Below are positions 1-10,376 of a stretch of 64,000 bases of DNA, piece after piece. Below the pieces are notes generated by a model, which worked only from the letters and a program-made list of their open reading frames with translations, did no database searches and was not told where the DNA came from. The translations under genes and the position numbers were made by a program. This DNA comes from Serratia silvae (GTDB lineage Bacteria; Pseudomonadota; Gammaproteobacteria; Enterobacterales; Enterobacteriaceae), in assembly GCF_023282985.1 (NCBI RefSeq), contig NZ_JAGQDC010000015.1:1-64000 (forward strand), in the 5' to 3' direction. Numbering within the stretch: position 1 is the stretch's first letter; the number at the start of each line of letters is the position of its first letter.

Positions 1-1130
<1,130 letters not shown>

Positions 1131-1275
1131 AAAGCTTGATTTGCTTCAACTCGTGAAGCGATGCTCGAAAATTAACTTTCGTAATAATTCATTCGCATGA
1201 ATTACTGCTTGGTCACTCTTCAAGACTTGATATTTTTTTGCTACCGAAGTAGCTGGATATCGTCTTGTGAGTGCC

Positions 1276-1309
1276 CACACAGATTGTCTGATAAATTGTT
1301 AAAGAGCGT
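1276..1309 (-). promoter_or_regulatory. rrn leader boxA antitermination region
   Basis: On the minus strand the leader reads CGCTCTTTAACAATTTATC followed by the AGACAATCTGTGTGGGCAC block. This is the boxA / NusB-S10 antitermination signal found upstream of enterobacterial 16S genes. The rest of the stretch between the 16S start and the promoters is ordinary rrn leader RNA. Confidence 0.85.
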
Positions 1310-1346
1310 TCGTTACCGGGAAGTATCTCGGTAACGCGGGAGGTGC

Positions 1347-1374
1347 ATGTTACGCTTTCCCGCTGAAGAGTCAA
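1347..1374 (-). promoter_or_regulatory. rrn P2 promoter
   Basis: Minus-strand TTGACT, 16 bases, TAACAT, closely matching the E. coli rrn P2 core (TTGACTCT...AGCGGGAA). It lies between P1 and the boxA leader, in the expected order. Confidence 0.8.
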
Positions 1375-1478
1375 CCTTTTTCTCTTACGAGACGCGGTGT
1401 TTTCACCGGGTTGCTTCTTCCTGGCTGGGCGACATTCTTTGCTATAAAGAGTTCGTTGTTCCCGGTCAGTGGAGGCGC

Positions 1479-1506
1479 ATTATAGGGAGTTCTCAGAACG
1501 CCGCAA
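1479..1506 (-). promoter_or_regulatory. rrn P1 promoter
   Basis: Minus-strand TTGCGG, 16 bases, TATAAT, followed by GCGCC, a GC-rich discriminator typical of the stringently controlled P1. The preceding ACTCCCTATAATGCG block is the one seen in E. coli rrn operons. Upstream AT-rich bases may form an UP element. The remaining bases to the murI stop carry nothing else I recognise. Confidence 0.85.
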
Positions 1507-1557
1507 CCCCTAAATTCATTTTTTTTGCTGACCGTCGAATGTTTAAGCAAAATCCCA

Positions 1558-2421
1558 TTAAAGCGGCAGTTTTTTCAACGATTTAAAGCCATAACCCTGC
1601 AAAACGGGCAATAAAGCATCGGTGTCTTCATTCAGCGCCATGCAATACGCCAAATTATCTTCCTGAGTTGAGACCAGGTTTTCCTGATTAGAGATAAGCC
1701 AGGCGGCTCTGCGGGCAATCGCCGCACCCGAATCCACCAGACGCGTCCCCTCAGGCAGGACTTGCATCAGCTCTTCAGATAATAGAGGGAAGTGAGTACA
1801 GCCCAACACGACCGTATCTGGAGGTTCGCGCATACTCAACCACGGCTGCAATATTTTCTTCAGCGTTGCCAGCGGTACCGGTTCACCATGCAGTTTGGCT
1901 TCTGCCAGTTCCACCAGCTCAGAAGAGCCTAACAGTTCGATTTTGCAATCCGTCGCAAAACGCTCGATCAGTTCATGAGTATAAGCACGCTGAACCGTAC
2001 CGCGTGTGGCCAGCAAACCGACGATACCGTTGGCGGTCAGTTTGGCTGCAGGCTTGATCGCCGGCACCACACCCACCACCGGGAAAGCAAAACGCTCACG
2101 CAGTGCGGGTAAGGAAACGGTACTGGCGGTATTACAGGCGATGATGACGATTGCCAGGGGATGGCGCTGCTGAACCGCACTGACAATTTCCAGCACGCGC
2201 TCAACGATAAACTCTTCGGATTTCTCACCGTAGGGGAATGCCACGTTATCGAAGGCATAGATATAGTGGAGATCCGGCAGCAGTTGCCGAACCTCCTGGT
2301 ACACCGACAACCCGCCGACGCCGGAATCAAAAACCAGCGCCGTCGGGCGAGGAGCCGCAGTGGCGTTAGAAGGTATAGCTGCCAGTGAGGTAGTACTCTC
2401 TTCCTGGAGTAGCGTAGCCAT
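1558..2421 (-). CDS. murI: Glutamate racemase
   Basis: Cytoplasmic cofactor-independent racemase that makes D-glutamate for peptidoglycan. The Asp/Glu racemase fold is clear: FDSGVGGLSV near residues 31-40, the first catalytic cysteine in IACNTAS around residue 95 and the second in GCTHFPLL around residue 208. I chose the ATG giving MATLLQEE, 15 codons inside the longest frame, because the E. coli protein starts MATKLQDG at the same place. At 287 residues the length is normal. The start lies inside the end of btuB (56-base overlap), as in E. coli, so translation is probably coupled to that of btuB and may respond to the same riboswitch. Confidence 0.96.
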   Translation of the reverse strand: MATLLQEESTTSLAAIPSNATAAPRPTALVFDSGVGGLSVYQEVRQLLPDLHYIYAFDNVAFPYGEKSEEFIVERVLEIVSAVQQRHPLAIVIIACNTASTVSLPALRERFAFPVVGVVPAIKPAAKLTANGIVGLLATRGTVQRAYTHELIERFATDCKIELLGSSELVELAEAKLHGEPVPLATLKKILQPWLSMREPPDTVVLGCTHFPLLSEELMQVLPEGTRLVDSGAAIARRAAWLISNQENLVSTQEDNLAYCMALNEDTDALLPVLQGYGFKSLKKLPL

Positions 2422-4246
2422 AAGCCGTCTCATAATCTTTATCAAACAGGTTGGCAATTCTACCACGAACTGTCAGCTGAGAGGTTATTGGATATGTGGC
2501 GCTCACGTCGACCGTGCTGTAACTCGGCAATACGCGCTGCTCAGGGTTATAAGTAGAAGAGATATTGTCGTAACGCTTACCGTAGTATTGATACGAGATA
2601 TCCATGTCCAGGTTGAACATCGTCCAATCCAACTGATATTTGGCCTGACGTTTCGAACGGCGTGCCAACACCTCATCGGTCTGGTCATTACGCGGATCGA
2701 TATATTGCAGCGTCAAGCGGTGGGTGAACATCCAGGTATCAAAGCTACCCGTCCATTCCACACCTTTAATCGTTGCCTTATCCACATTGTAATACTGCCC
2801 CTGATAGGTCACCGGGTCAGAATCATAGTTGATCAGGTTCTGGATTTTGTAATGATAAGCAGACAAACGCCAATCCAACGGCCCGGTCAAACCTTCCAGA
2901 CCCATTTCCCACTGTTTGGACTCTTCCGGCTTGAGGTTGCTATTGGAATCAATGCCAAAGCGTTTTGAACCATATTGCTGGCCCAGCGATGGCGTCAGGA
3001 AACCCGTACCGTAAGACAAGGTGGCTCGATAGCCATCAACAAACTCCCAACCTGCCGCGGTCTGCCAAGTGCCGTGCCAACCAAAGTCACCTGCCTTGTC
3101 TTCACGCCCAGAGGCTTCCAACGTCACGCTGCCAAACTGCTGCTGGCCACTCAGGTACAGGCCCGTGTTGTCTCTTTTATAGGTATCGGCAAAGGAATTG
3201 TCGGAAGAAGTCAGGCGCTGTTGCTGGAAATCGGCACCGGCGGTAACGCTGCCGTGCTCGAAAGCATAGGTGTTGCCCCATTGCAGGTTACGCTGATCCA
3301 TATCATCCAGCGTAGTGCTGATGCCATAACGGCCATTCTGGCTGCTGTAGTTGTAATCCTTCTGTTTCTGATAGCTGCCCGTCAGCTGAGAGGAGAAAGC
3401 CCCAGACAGGAAACGCAGCCCCAAATCATAGGTGTGGCTATACAGACGGTCTTCATCATTACTGTACTGCGGGCTGTAAGGTACACTGCCGACATCGTAG
3501 TCCGAGTTATTGGTATAACCATAACCCCGCACGAAGCCTGAGAAATTCTGATTGAACTGCTGTTCCAACCCGCCCCAGAAGCTTTTATTACGGAAACCAT
3601 CACGATCGCTGTCGACCGAATAAGGCGAGCCTGGCTTCACATTGAAGCCGTTGGTCATCTGATAGCTACCCGCAACGGTAGCAACAGTGTTATCAAAACG
3701 CTGGCGCAAGGCACCATCGTACTGCTGGTATCCTTTAGAACCGATACCCGCCTGAACTTTGCCGCCCTCTTTATCCGTCTGGGTAATGATGTTGATGACC
3801 CCGCCGATGGCACCAGAACCGTAAATGGCCGAGCGTGGCCCACGGATAAACTCCACACGCTGAACCAACGCCAACGGAACCTGGTTAAAATCGACGCCGT
3901 TGCTGATCCCCAAACGGGCCATTGGCACGCCGTCGATCAGTACCAATACATGACGAGCTTCAGTGCCGCGCACCGAGAGGGATGAACCCTGCCCCATACC
4001 ACCGTACTGTGAAATATCGACACCCGGCAAACGACGCATCACATCATTGAGGCTTTTGGCCTGCCAGCGATCGATATCTTCGCGGGTTACCACATCGGCA
4101 GGCGCCAATACGGAAGAGACCGGTTGAGGGAAGCGATTAGCGGTAACCACCAAATCATCGCTGCTTTTAGCCGTAGTGTTTTCTTGCGCCCATCCAGAAA
4201 ATGCCGTCACGGAGGAGACCACCGCCAGCAGTGTATTTTTTATCAT
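2366..4246 (-). CDS. btuB: TonB-dependent vitamin B12 outer-membrane receptor
   Basis: Imports cobalamin across the outer membrane using TonB energy. The start giving MIKNTLLAVV yields a signal peptide cut after about residue 20 (SGWA|QEN). A TonB box, DDLVVTAN, follows near residues 30-37, then the plug domain (RRLPGVDISQYGG, RGPRSAIYGSGAIGGVINI) and a 22-strand barrel ending in YLTGSYTF with the C-terminal Phe needed for assembly. Its 626 residues compare with 614 in E. coli. An in-frame ATG two codons earlier is also possible. A cobalamin riboswitch precedes it, so expression should fall when B12 is present. The next gene is murI, overlapping its end. Confidence 0.96.
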   Translation of the reverse strand: MIKNTLLAVVSSVTAFSGWAQENTTAKSSDDLVVTANRFPQPVSSVLAPADVVTREDIDRWQAKSLNDVMRRLPGVDISQYGGMGQGSSLSVRGTEARHVLVLIDGVPMARLGISNGVDFNQVPLALVQRVEFIRGPRSAIYGSGAIGGVINIITQTDKEGGKVQAGIGSKGYQQYDGALRQRFDNTVATVAGSYQMTNGFNVKPGSPYSVDSDRDGFRNKSFWGGLEQQFNQNFSGFVRGYGYTNNSDYDVGSVPYSPQYSNDEDRLYSHTYDLGLRFLSGAFSSQLTGSYQKQKDYNYSSQNGRYGISTTLDDMDQRNLQWGNTYAFEHGSVTAGADFQQQRLTSSDNSFADTYKRDNTGLYLSGQQQFGSVTLEASGREDKAGDFGWHGTWQTAAGWEFVDGYRATLSYGTGFLTPSLGQQYGSKRFGIDSNSNLKPEESKQWEMGLEGLTGPLDWRLSAYHYKIQNLINYDSDPVTYQGQYYNVDKATIKGVEWTGSFDTWMFTHRLTLQYIDPRNDQTDEVLARRSKRQAKYQLDWTMFNLDMDISYQYYGKRYDNISSTYNPEQRVLPSYSTVDVSATYPITSQLTVRGRIANLFDKDYETAYGYATPGREYYLTGSYTF

Positions 4247-4267
4247 TGTCATTATAAAAAGCATCCA

Positions 4268-4522
4268 AACTTCATTGGGGATGCCGCAGGGCCACGGCCG
4301 GTAGTTCGCGACGGCTATGGATATTGCGACGTACACCGGTAGGTTTTCGGGCTTGGGATTTGCCGATTGCCTGTGGCAACCCGCACCGGGCGATGACTTC
4401 CCATCCTGCAGTGGACAGTGTCTGCGTCATTAAAACGCTATCGCCGTGACTTCCCCATACCGCTGCGCGTCAGCTCCAGATTTGCACTGGATTCCCTTTT
4501 CACTCGCTGCTTGAGACCGGAC
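4268..4522 (-). promoter_or_regulatory. Cobalamin (AdoCbl) riboswitch of btuB
   Basis: The minus-strand leader of btuB contains the ordered blocks of the enterobacterial B12 riboswitch: CCGGTCTCAAGC (P1/P2 side), AGGGAATCCAGTGCAAATCT, GGAGCTGACGCGCAGCGG, GACACTGTCCACT and GGGAAGTCAT (L5/P6 region), and AAGCCCGAAAACCTACCGG (B12 box and closing side). The following CTGCGGCATCC...GGATGC can form the hairpin that masks the btuB ribosome binding site, as in E. coli. Edges are approximate. Confidence 0.92.
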
Positions 4523-4656
4523 GGCAATGCTACAATCAATGAAAATGGATGTCTAGATTGCCAACAGTGTTTCAAAATAGCACCACAACAAAACTGGACT
4601 TCACCGACTGATTCCCTACAATCCCCGCTGATCCAATTTGCCTGACGAGAGAAACC

Positions 4657-5757
4657 ATGACGCCCGAGAATTTGCCCATTGAACGCTATGACGACCAACT
4701 GGCGGAGAAAACAGCCCGCCTGAAGACCATGATGTCACCGTTCACGGCGCCCGAGCCGGAAGTGTTTCGCTCGCCAGTCAGTCACTACCGGATGCGTGCG
4801 GAATTCCGCATCTGGCATGATGAGGACGATATGTACCACATCATGTTCGATCAGCAGACCAAGCAGCGTATCCGTGTCGATAGCTTCCCGGCGGCCAGCG
4901 AGCTGATTAACCGCCTGATGAGCGCCCTGATGGTGGCCCTCAAGCCCAACCCGGTGCTGCGCCACAAGCTGTTCCAGATCGATTATCTTTCTACGCAGAG
5001 CGGTAAAATCATTGCCTCGCTGCTGTATCACCGCAAGCTGGACGAACAATGGCAGCAAGATGCCACTGCACTACGTGATGCGTTACGCACAGACGGCTTC
5101 GATGTACAGCTGATTGGCCGCGCCTCGAAAATGAAAATCATGCTCGATCAGGACTATGTCGACGAAGTGCTGCCGGTTGGTGGCCGCGAAATGATTTATC
5201 GCCAGGTCGAAAACAGCTTCACCCAGCCCAATGCGGCGATGAACGTGCAAATGCTGGAATGGGCGCTGGATGTGACCCAAGGTTCAAAAGGAGATCTGCT
5301 GGAGCTGTATTGCGGTAACGGCAACTTCTCGCTGGCCCTGGCCCGCAACTTCGAGCGGGTGTTAGCCACTGAAATTGCCAAACCTTCGGTGGCGGCGGCG
5401 CAGTACAACATCGCGGCCAATCATATCGACAACGTGCAGATTATCCGCATGGCGGCAGAAGACTTCACCCAGGCAATGAACGGCGCTCGCGAGTTCAACC
5501 GGTTAAAGGGGATCGATCTGAGCAGCTATAACTGTGAGACGATTTTCGTCGATCCGCCGCGCAGCGGGCTGGATGAGGAAACGGTGAAGATGGTGCAGGC
5601 CTATCCACGCATCCTTTATATCTCCTGCAACCCGGAAACCCTGTGCGCCAATCTGAGCACCTTGCAGAACACGCATAACGTTACCCGTCTGGCGCTGTTC
5701 GATCAGTTCCCTTACACCCATCATATGGAATGTGGCGTATTGCTCGAACGCCGCTGA
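4657..5757 (+). CDS. trmA: tRNA (uracil-5-)-methyltransferase
   Basis: Methylates U54 of tRNAs, using SAM, to ribothymidine (and one site in tmRNA). The 366-residue length equals the E. coli enzyme. The C-terminal half has the SAM-binding block [15 protein letters not shown] near residue 215, [10 protein letters not shown] near residue 297, and the catalytic cysteine in ISCNPETL near residue 324, with the terminal glutamate motif [12 protein letters not shown]. It is divergent from btuB, and the shared intergenic region must hold both promoters. A strong bidirectional terminator follows. Core gene with no oddities. Confidence 0.97.
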   Translation: MTPENLPIERYDDQLAEKTARLKTMMSPFTAPEPEVFRSPVSHYRMRAEFRIWHDEDDMYHIMFDQQTKQRIRVDSFPAASELINRLMSALMVALKPNPVLRHKLFQIDYLSTQSGKIIASLLYHRKLDEQWQQDATALRDALRTDGFDVQLIGRASKMKIMLDQDYVDEVLPVGGREMIYRQVENSFTQPNAAMNVQMLEWALDVTQGSKGDLLELYCGNGNFSLALARNFERVLATEIAKPSVAAAQYNIAANHIDNVQIIRMAAEDFTQAMNGAREFNRLKGIDLSSYNCETIFVDPPRSGLDEETVKMVQAYPRILYISCNPETLCANLSTLQNTHNVTRLALFDQFPYTHHMECGVLLERR

Positions 5758-5776
5758 TCTAGACGGGTTCAAAAAC

Positions 5777-5806
5777 AAAAAAAGGCACTCCGCAGAGTGC
5801 CTTTTC
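5777..5806. terminator. Bidirectional terminator between trmA and yijD
   Basis: GGCACTC-CGCA-GAGTGCC stem with an A-run before and a T-run after, so it can serve both converging transcripts. Confidence 0.85.
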
Positions 5807-5821
5807 TCGATAAAACCATTT

Positions 5822-6184
5822 TTAATGCTGAACAGTGACGGTATTGCGTTTCTTTAACTGGAAACCAATCCAGAACACCAACACCACACAGACAATCGAG
5901 GGCAGGAAGTTCGAGCCGATCTGCGGGTATTCCGCACGCACGATCGCGCTATATCCCAAGATGCCCAACAGGAAACAGCCGGCCGCCAGTTTTGGCATGC
6001 CATCCGGCATTGGCTGGTTCAGGTAACGCTGATGCAGGCAATACACCGCCAACACCAAAGCAATCAACGGGAAGGCTGAAAACGACACCACCGAGCTGAA
6101 CAGCGCGGCAAAGGAACCGTTTACGGACAGGCCGGCAATCAACGCCAGCAGTAAAGTACCATTCTCACGGCTTAGTTTTTCCAT
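5822..6184 (-). CDS. yijD: Small inner-membrane protein, YijD family
   Basis: Protein of 120 residues with four hydrophobic stretches (around residues 12-30, 33-48, 68-82 and 92-110), expected in the inner membrane. Sequence blocks such as [21 protein letters not shown] and [14 protein letters not shown] match E. coli YijD, whose function is unknown to me. I chose the ATG preceded by AAGGTG six bases upstream rather than the GTG three codons earlier. It lies directly downstream of fabR, as in E. coli, and is very likely cotranscribed with it. Confidence 0.9.
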   Translation of the reverse strand: MEKLSRENGTLLLALIAGLSVNGSFAALFSSVVSFSAFPLIALVLAVYCLHQRYLNQPMPDGMPKLAAGCFLLGILGYSAIVRAEYPQIGSNFLPSIVCVVLVFWIGFQLKKRNTVTVQH

Positions 6185-6197
6185 GACTTTCACCTTG

Positions 6198-6830
6198 TTA
6201 TACGTGGGATACAGATGCTTTTTCTTGCTCGCGGCGATACCAGTAATAGGCTCCTTTGGAGATCATCCGCAGTTGCAACACTAACCTTTCTTCAAGCTGC
6301 CGCCGTTGTTCAATATCAATATCCAGCGCTTCCGCACCGGCACTGAACACGATTGTCACCATAGCTTCCGCCTGCGCCTCGGTAAAACTGCGCGGCATAT
6401 GGTTTTCCAGCTCCAGATAATCTGCCAGTTCGGCGATAAAATGTTGGATTTCCCGTGCTACCGCCGCACGAAACGCAGCCGAGGTGCCAGAACGTTCACG
6501 CAGCAACAGCCGGAAGGCGTTGGGGTTATTGCCGATAAACTCCATAAAGGTCGATACCGACGTGCGGATCACGCTGCCGCCTTTGGCAATACGCTGGCGT
6601 GCCTGGCGCATCAACTGGCGCAGCATCAGGCCGCTTTCGTCAACCATGGTGAGCCCAAGCTCATCCACATCGCGAAAATGGCGATAGAACGACGTGGGCG
6701 CGATGCCCGCCTCTCGCGAGACTTCACGCAGGCTCAGGCTGGCAAAACTGCGCTCGGCACTCAGTTGGCTGAAAGCCGCCTCAATGAGGGAACGACGAGT
6801 GCGTTCTTTTTGTTGTGCTCTGACGCCCAT
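6198..6830 (-). CDS. fabR: TetR-type repressor of unsaturated fatty acid synthesis
   Basis: FabR senses the ratio of unsaturated to saturated acyl chains and represses fabB and fabA. The N-terminal TetR helix-turn-helix occupies about residues 10-55 ([20 protein letters not shown]). The rest is the ligand and dimer domain, nearly identical to E. coli over [21 protein letters not shown] placed the start at [10 protein letters not shown], as in E. coli; ATG and other starts further upstream would add about 38 residues without family support. Length is 210 residues. It is divergent from sthA and followed by yijD after a few bases. Confidence 0.95.
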   Translation of the reverse strand: MGVRAQQKERTRRSLIEAAFSQLSAERSFASLSLREVSREAGIAPTSFYRHFRDVDELGLTMVDESGLMLRQLMRQARQRIAKGGSVIRTSVSTFMEFIGNNPNAFRLLLRERSGTSAAFRAAVAREIQHFIAELADYLELENHMPRSFTEAQAEAMVTIVFSAGAEALDIDIEQRRQLEERLVLQLRMISKGAYYWYRREQEKASVSHV

Positions 6831-7044
6831 TTGCATATCCGGATGACTTCCCTTCTTCAGTCTAACGCCGCAGAACTGGCAATATAGCAAATTTATTGCA
6901 ACAGCATTGATACAAACGCGCTTTGTCACAGTTCTGGGCCGCACCGATTGTGCTTTGCCACAAAAAGGCTAATGGTAATTGGGCACACAGCGCTATGATG
7001 TTAAGATACCGTTGTAAATTTGTATAAGAACAGGTCTCTCCTAC

Positions 7045-8442
7045 ATGCAACAACACTATCAATTTGATGCCATTATCATCGGCTCCGGCCCTGGTGGTGA
7101 AGGCGCAGCCATGGGTCTGGTGAAACAAGGTGCTCGCGTGGCCGTGATCGAACGGTACAATAACGTGGGCGGTGGATGTACTCATTGGGGAACTATCCCC
7201 TCAAAAGCCCTCCGCCACGCCGTCAGCCGTATTATCGAATTCAACCAGAACCCGCTTTACAATAACTCCCGCACCCTTAGTGCCACCTTCCCTGACATTT
7301 TACGCCACGCCGACAGCGTGATTAACCAGCAAACGCGCATGCGCCAAGGGTTCTACGAGCGTAACCAGTGTAAGCTGTTCGCCGGTAACGCCAAGTTTAT
7401 CGACGCCAACACCGTCAGCGTAAGCTATATGGATGGCACGCAGGATACTATCCGCGCCGACCATATCGTGATCGCCTGTGGTTCGCGCCCTTATCATCCT
7501 AACAGCGTTGATTTTAACCACTCGCGCATTTATGACAGCGACTCCATCCTGGAGCTGAACCACGAACCGCGCCACGTGATTATCTACGGTGCAGGGGTAA
7601 TTGGTTGCGAATATGCTTCTATCTTCCGTGGTTTGAACGTGAAGGTGGATTTGATCAACACCCGCGATCGGCTGCTGGCGTTCCTCGATCAGGAGATGTC
7701 AGACTCTCTGTCTTATCACTTGTGGAATAACGGCGTGGTGATCCGCCACAACGAAGAGTTCGAGCAGATCGAAGGCACTGACGATGGCGTGATTGTGCAT
7801 CTGAAATCCGGCAAGAAAGTGAAGGCAGATTGCTTGCTTTACGCCAATGGTCGTACCGGTAACACCGATGCGCTTGGCCTGGAAAACGTGGGTCTGGAAT
7901 CAGACAGCCGTGGCCTGCTGAAGGTCAACAGCATGTATCAGACCGCCGTGTCCCACATTTATGCCGTGGGTGACGTGATCGGCTATCCGAGCCTGGCATC
8001 TGCCGCTTATGATCAGGGCCGCATTGCCGCTCAAGCCATCTCCTCAGGGGAGGCCAGCGGGCATCTTATCGAAGATATTCCAACGGGCATCTACACCATT
8101 CCGGAAATCAGCTCCGTCGGCAAAACCGAACAGGAACTGACGGCGATGAAAGTGCCCTATGAAGTGGGCCGCGCCCAGTTCAAACACCTGGCCCGGGCGC
8201 AGATTGCCGGCATGAACGTGGGTAGCCTGAAGATCCTGTTCCACCGTGACACCTTGCAGATCCTGGGGATCCACTGCTTTGGTGAGCGCGCGGCAGAGAT
8301 CATTCACATCGGTCAGGCGATCATGGAACAGAAAGGTGAAGGTAATACCATCGAGTATTTCGTCAATACCACCTTCAACTATCCGACCATGGCCGAAGCC
8401 TACCGTGTGGCAGCGCTAAACGGCTTAAACCGCCTGTTTTAA
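7045..8442 (+). CDS. sthA: Soluble pyridine nucleotide transhydrogenase
   Basis: FAD flavoprotein that moves hydride between NADPH and NAD+, adjusting cytoplasmic redox balance. It has the N-terminal FAD motif [10 protein letters not shown] (residues 12-21) and a second Rossmann motif [13 protein letters not shown] near residue 180. The active-site region reads [13 protein letters not shown], with only one of the two cysteines found in disulfide reductases of this superfamily, as in true SthA. The 465 residues compare with 466 in E. coli. The C-terminus overlaps the convergent oxyR by 18 bases. Confidence 0.97.
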   Translation: MQQHYQFDAIIIGSGPGGEGAAMGLVKQGARVAVIERYNNVGGGCTHWGTIPSKALRHAVSRIIEFNQNPLYNNSRTLSATFPDILRHADSVINQQTRMRQGFYERNQCKLFAGNAKFIDANTVSVSYMDGTQDTIRADHIVIACGSRPYHPNSVDFNHSRIYDSDSILELNHEPRHVIIYGAGVIGCEYASIFRGLNVKVDLINTRDRLLAFLDQEMSDSLSYHLWNNGVVIRHNEEFEQIEGTDDGVIVHLKSGKKVKADCLLYANGRTGNTDALGLENVGLESDSRGLLKVNSMYQTAVSHIYAVGDVIGYPSLASAAYDQGRIAAQAISSGEASGHLIEDIPTGIYTIPEISSVGKTEQELTAMKVPYEVGRAQFKHLARAQIAGMNVGSLKILFHRDTLQILGIHCFGERAAEIIHIGQAIMEQKGEGNTIEYFVNTTFNYPTMAEAYRVAALNGLNRLF

Positions 8443-9342
8443 GTTCGCGTCCAGATAGTTCTGCATGTGTTCGCGAATAGCCTCGGCCAACTGCTCGTAG
8501 CGGCTACGCAGCGGGGAGCCGGGGCGATACACCAGAGCAATGGTGCGCTTCGGTTCCGGTTTGTAGCACTCCAGATAGCAGACGCCGTCACGCTCGCGCT
8601 CACGCGGTACTGCCAAGGCGGGCAACAGCGTTATCCCACTGCCTGCGGCAACCATATTACGCAGCGTTTCCAGACTGGTCGCGCGGAAGTGGGTATCCTC
8701 ATCCGCACCGGCCTGGAAGCAGAAGCCCAGCGCCTGATCGCGTAAACAGTGGCCATCTTCCAGCATCAGCAGTTTTTCGCCCGCCAAATCGGCCATCGCC
8801 ACGCGTTCGCGCTGCGCCCACGGATGGTCGGAATAGACTGCTAATTGCATCGGCTCATCGAACAAAGGCACTTCAATAAAGGCTTCGGTCTCTTTCACCA
8901 AGGCAAGAATAGCGCAGTCCAACTTGCCGCTGTCCAGCTGTGCCAGCAGTTGATGGGTTTGTGCTTCGTGCAGGTACATTTCCAACTTGGGAAAGGATTT
9001 ATGCAGCGTCGGGATAATCTGCGGCAGCAGATAAGGCCCCACGGTAGGGATCAGGCCGATATGCAACGGCCCGGACATCGCTTCCCCTTGCTGGCTGGCC
9101 ATTTCCTTCAAGACTTTGACTTCGCGTAGCACGGTGCGCGCCTGCTCCACCAGCAGTAAGCCTGCCTGCGTGAATAACACCTTGCGGCTGGTCCGTTCGA
9201 GCAACATTACGCCCAACTCGTCTTCCAGCTTGCGGATCTGCCCACTCAATGTAGGTTGGCTGACATGGCATGAGTCGGCAGCGCGCCGGAAATGGCGGTG
9301 CTCGGCCAAGGCGACCAGATACTCTAAATCACGAATATTCAT
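8425..9342 (-). CDS. oxyR: LysR-type peroxide sensor and regulator
   Basis: OxyR activates antioxidant genes when H2O2 forms a disulfide between two cysteines. The N-terminal winged helix is [22 protein letters not shown] and onward. The redox pair lies in [16 protein letters not shown], matching Cys199 and Cys208 of E. coli. Starting at MNIRDLEY gives 305 residues, the E. coli length; an upstream ATG would add six residues. The downstream end overlaps sthA. On the other side lies a peroxiredoxin-glutaredoxin gene rather than the oxyS sRNA known from E. coli. The intergenic region is rich in ATAG/CTAT half-sites, which fits OxyR binding, but I could not fix one full site. Confidence 0.97.
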   Translation of the reverse strand: MNIRDLEYLVALAEHRHFRRAADSCHVSQPTLSGQIRKLEDELGVMLLERTSRKVLFTQAGLLLVEQARTVLREVKVLKEMASQQGEAMSGPLHIGLIPTVGPYLLPQIIPTLHKSFPKLEMYLHEAQTHQLLAQLDSGKLDCAILALVKETEAFIEVPLFDEPMQLAVYSDHPWAQRERVAMADLAGEKLLMLEDGHCLRDQALGFCFQAGADEDTHFRATSLETLRNMVAAGSGITLLPALAVPRERERDGVCYLECYKPEPKRTIALVYRPGSPLRSRYEQLAEAIREHMQNYLDANLKQAV

Positions 9343-9492
9343 TGTTTCCCTCCTGGCCATGATAGCTCATGGCGATAGATAAGATAGCAACGAGTGATTA
9401 GAACTATCAAGCCCCGCAGTGAATAATGTCCACCAACGAAGCGCAACGGCGCCAACATAAAAAATTCATTTTTCTAATTAAGGGGTTAATTC

Positions 9493-10224
9493 ATGTTTAC
9501 CAGTCAAGAAGGCAAAAAAGTCCCTCAGGTTACCTTCCATACTCGCCAGGGCGACCAATGGATCGATGTCACCACGGATGACCTGTTCAAAGACAAAACC
9601 GTGATCCTGTTCTCCTTGCCGGGCGCGTTCACCCCAACCTGCTCATCAAGCCATTTGCCGCGCTATAACGAACTGTCCAGCGTGTTCAAGCAACACGGTG
9701 TTGACAGCATCCTGTGCGTATCGGTAAACGACACCTTTGTGATGAACGCCTGGAAAGCGGACCAACACGCCGAGAATATTACCTTCGTACCGGACGGCAA
9801 CGGTGAATTCACCAAAGGCATGAACATGCTGGTTGAGAAAGCCGATCTGGGCTTTGGCCCACGTTCATGGCGCTACTCCATGCTGGTGCGTAACGGCGTG
9901 GTAGAAAAAATGTTCGTCGAGCCAAACAAGCCGGGCGACCCGTTTGAAGTCTCTGACGCCGACACCATGCTGAAGTACCTGGCACCTGAATTCAAAGTGC
10001 AGGAATCGGTCTCCCTGTTCACCAAGCCGGGCTGCCCGTTCTGCGCCAAAGCCAAACAAATGCTGCAAGATCGCGGGGTTCAATATGAAGAAATCGTATT
10101 GGGCCAGGACGCTACCACGGTCAGCCTGCGCGCAGTCAGCGGTCGCGCTACCGTGCCACAGGTGTTTATCGGTGGTCGCCACATCGGTGGTAGCGACGAC
10201 CTGGAAAACTTCTTGTCAGCCTGA
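9493..10224 (+). CDS. Peroxiredoxin-glutaredoxin fusion (Prx5-Grx hybrid)
   Basis: A self-contained glutathione peroxidase system. Residues 1-165 form a Prx5-type peroxiredoxin with the peroxidatic Cys50 in PGAFTPTC. Residues 172-243 form a glutaredoxin with CPFC at 181-184, the cis-proline motif TVPQVF and GGSDDL for glutathione binding. The family reduces H2O2 and alkyl peroxides with GSH. It is transcribed divergently from oxyR with 150 bases between, so OxyR control is likely (inference). A strong terminator follows. At 243 residues it has the normal length for the Haemophilus-type hybrid. Confidence 0.95.
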   Translation: MFTSQEGKKVPQVTFHTRQGDQWIDVTTDDLFKDKTVILFSLPGAFTPTCSSSHLPRYNELSSVFKQHGVDSILCVSVNDTFVMNAWKADQHAENITFVPDGNGEFTKGMNMLVEKADLGFGPRSWRYSMLVRNGVVEKMFVEPNKPGDPFEVSDADTMLKYLAPEFKVQESVSLFTKPGCPFCAKAKQMLQDRGVQYEEIVLGQDATTVSLRAVSGRATVPQVFIGGRHIGGSDDLENFLSA

Positions 10225-10310
10225 ATGATAAAAAGTAAACCCGACGGGTCTCAGGCACAGTTCAACAATCTGTCGCCTGAAAAACCAACGGCATAGAAGC
10301 AATGTGACTT

Positions 10311-10338
10311 TTGGCGGGTGCTGACCCGCCCTTTTTTT
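10311..10338 (+). terminator. Terminator after the Prx-Grx gene
   Basis: GGCGGGT-GCTG-ACCCGCC stem followed by seven T. It also shows that the longest possible start of the next frame, which lies inside this hairpin, is not used. Confidence 0.88.
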
Positions 10339-10376
10339 ATACCCGATGGCACGCCATAGGGTATCCAGGAGCGGAT

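Noticed and set aside
1347..1586. 79-codon plus-strand frame in the rrn promoter region
   Set aside because: Covers both rrn promoters on the opposite strand; not a gene.
2975..3541. 188-codon plus-strand frame opposite btuB
   Set aside because: Lies wholly antisense to a well-conserved gene, has no family motifs and no ribosome site.
9360..9410. Full OxyR binding site between oxyR and the Prx-Grx gene
   Set aside because: Several ATAG and CTAT half-sites are present but I could not align a complete four-element site with the right spacing, so it is mentioned only as context.
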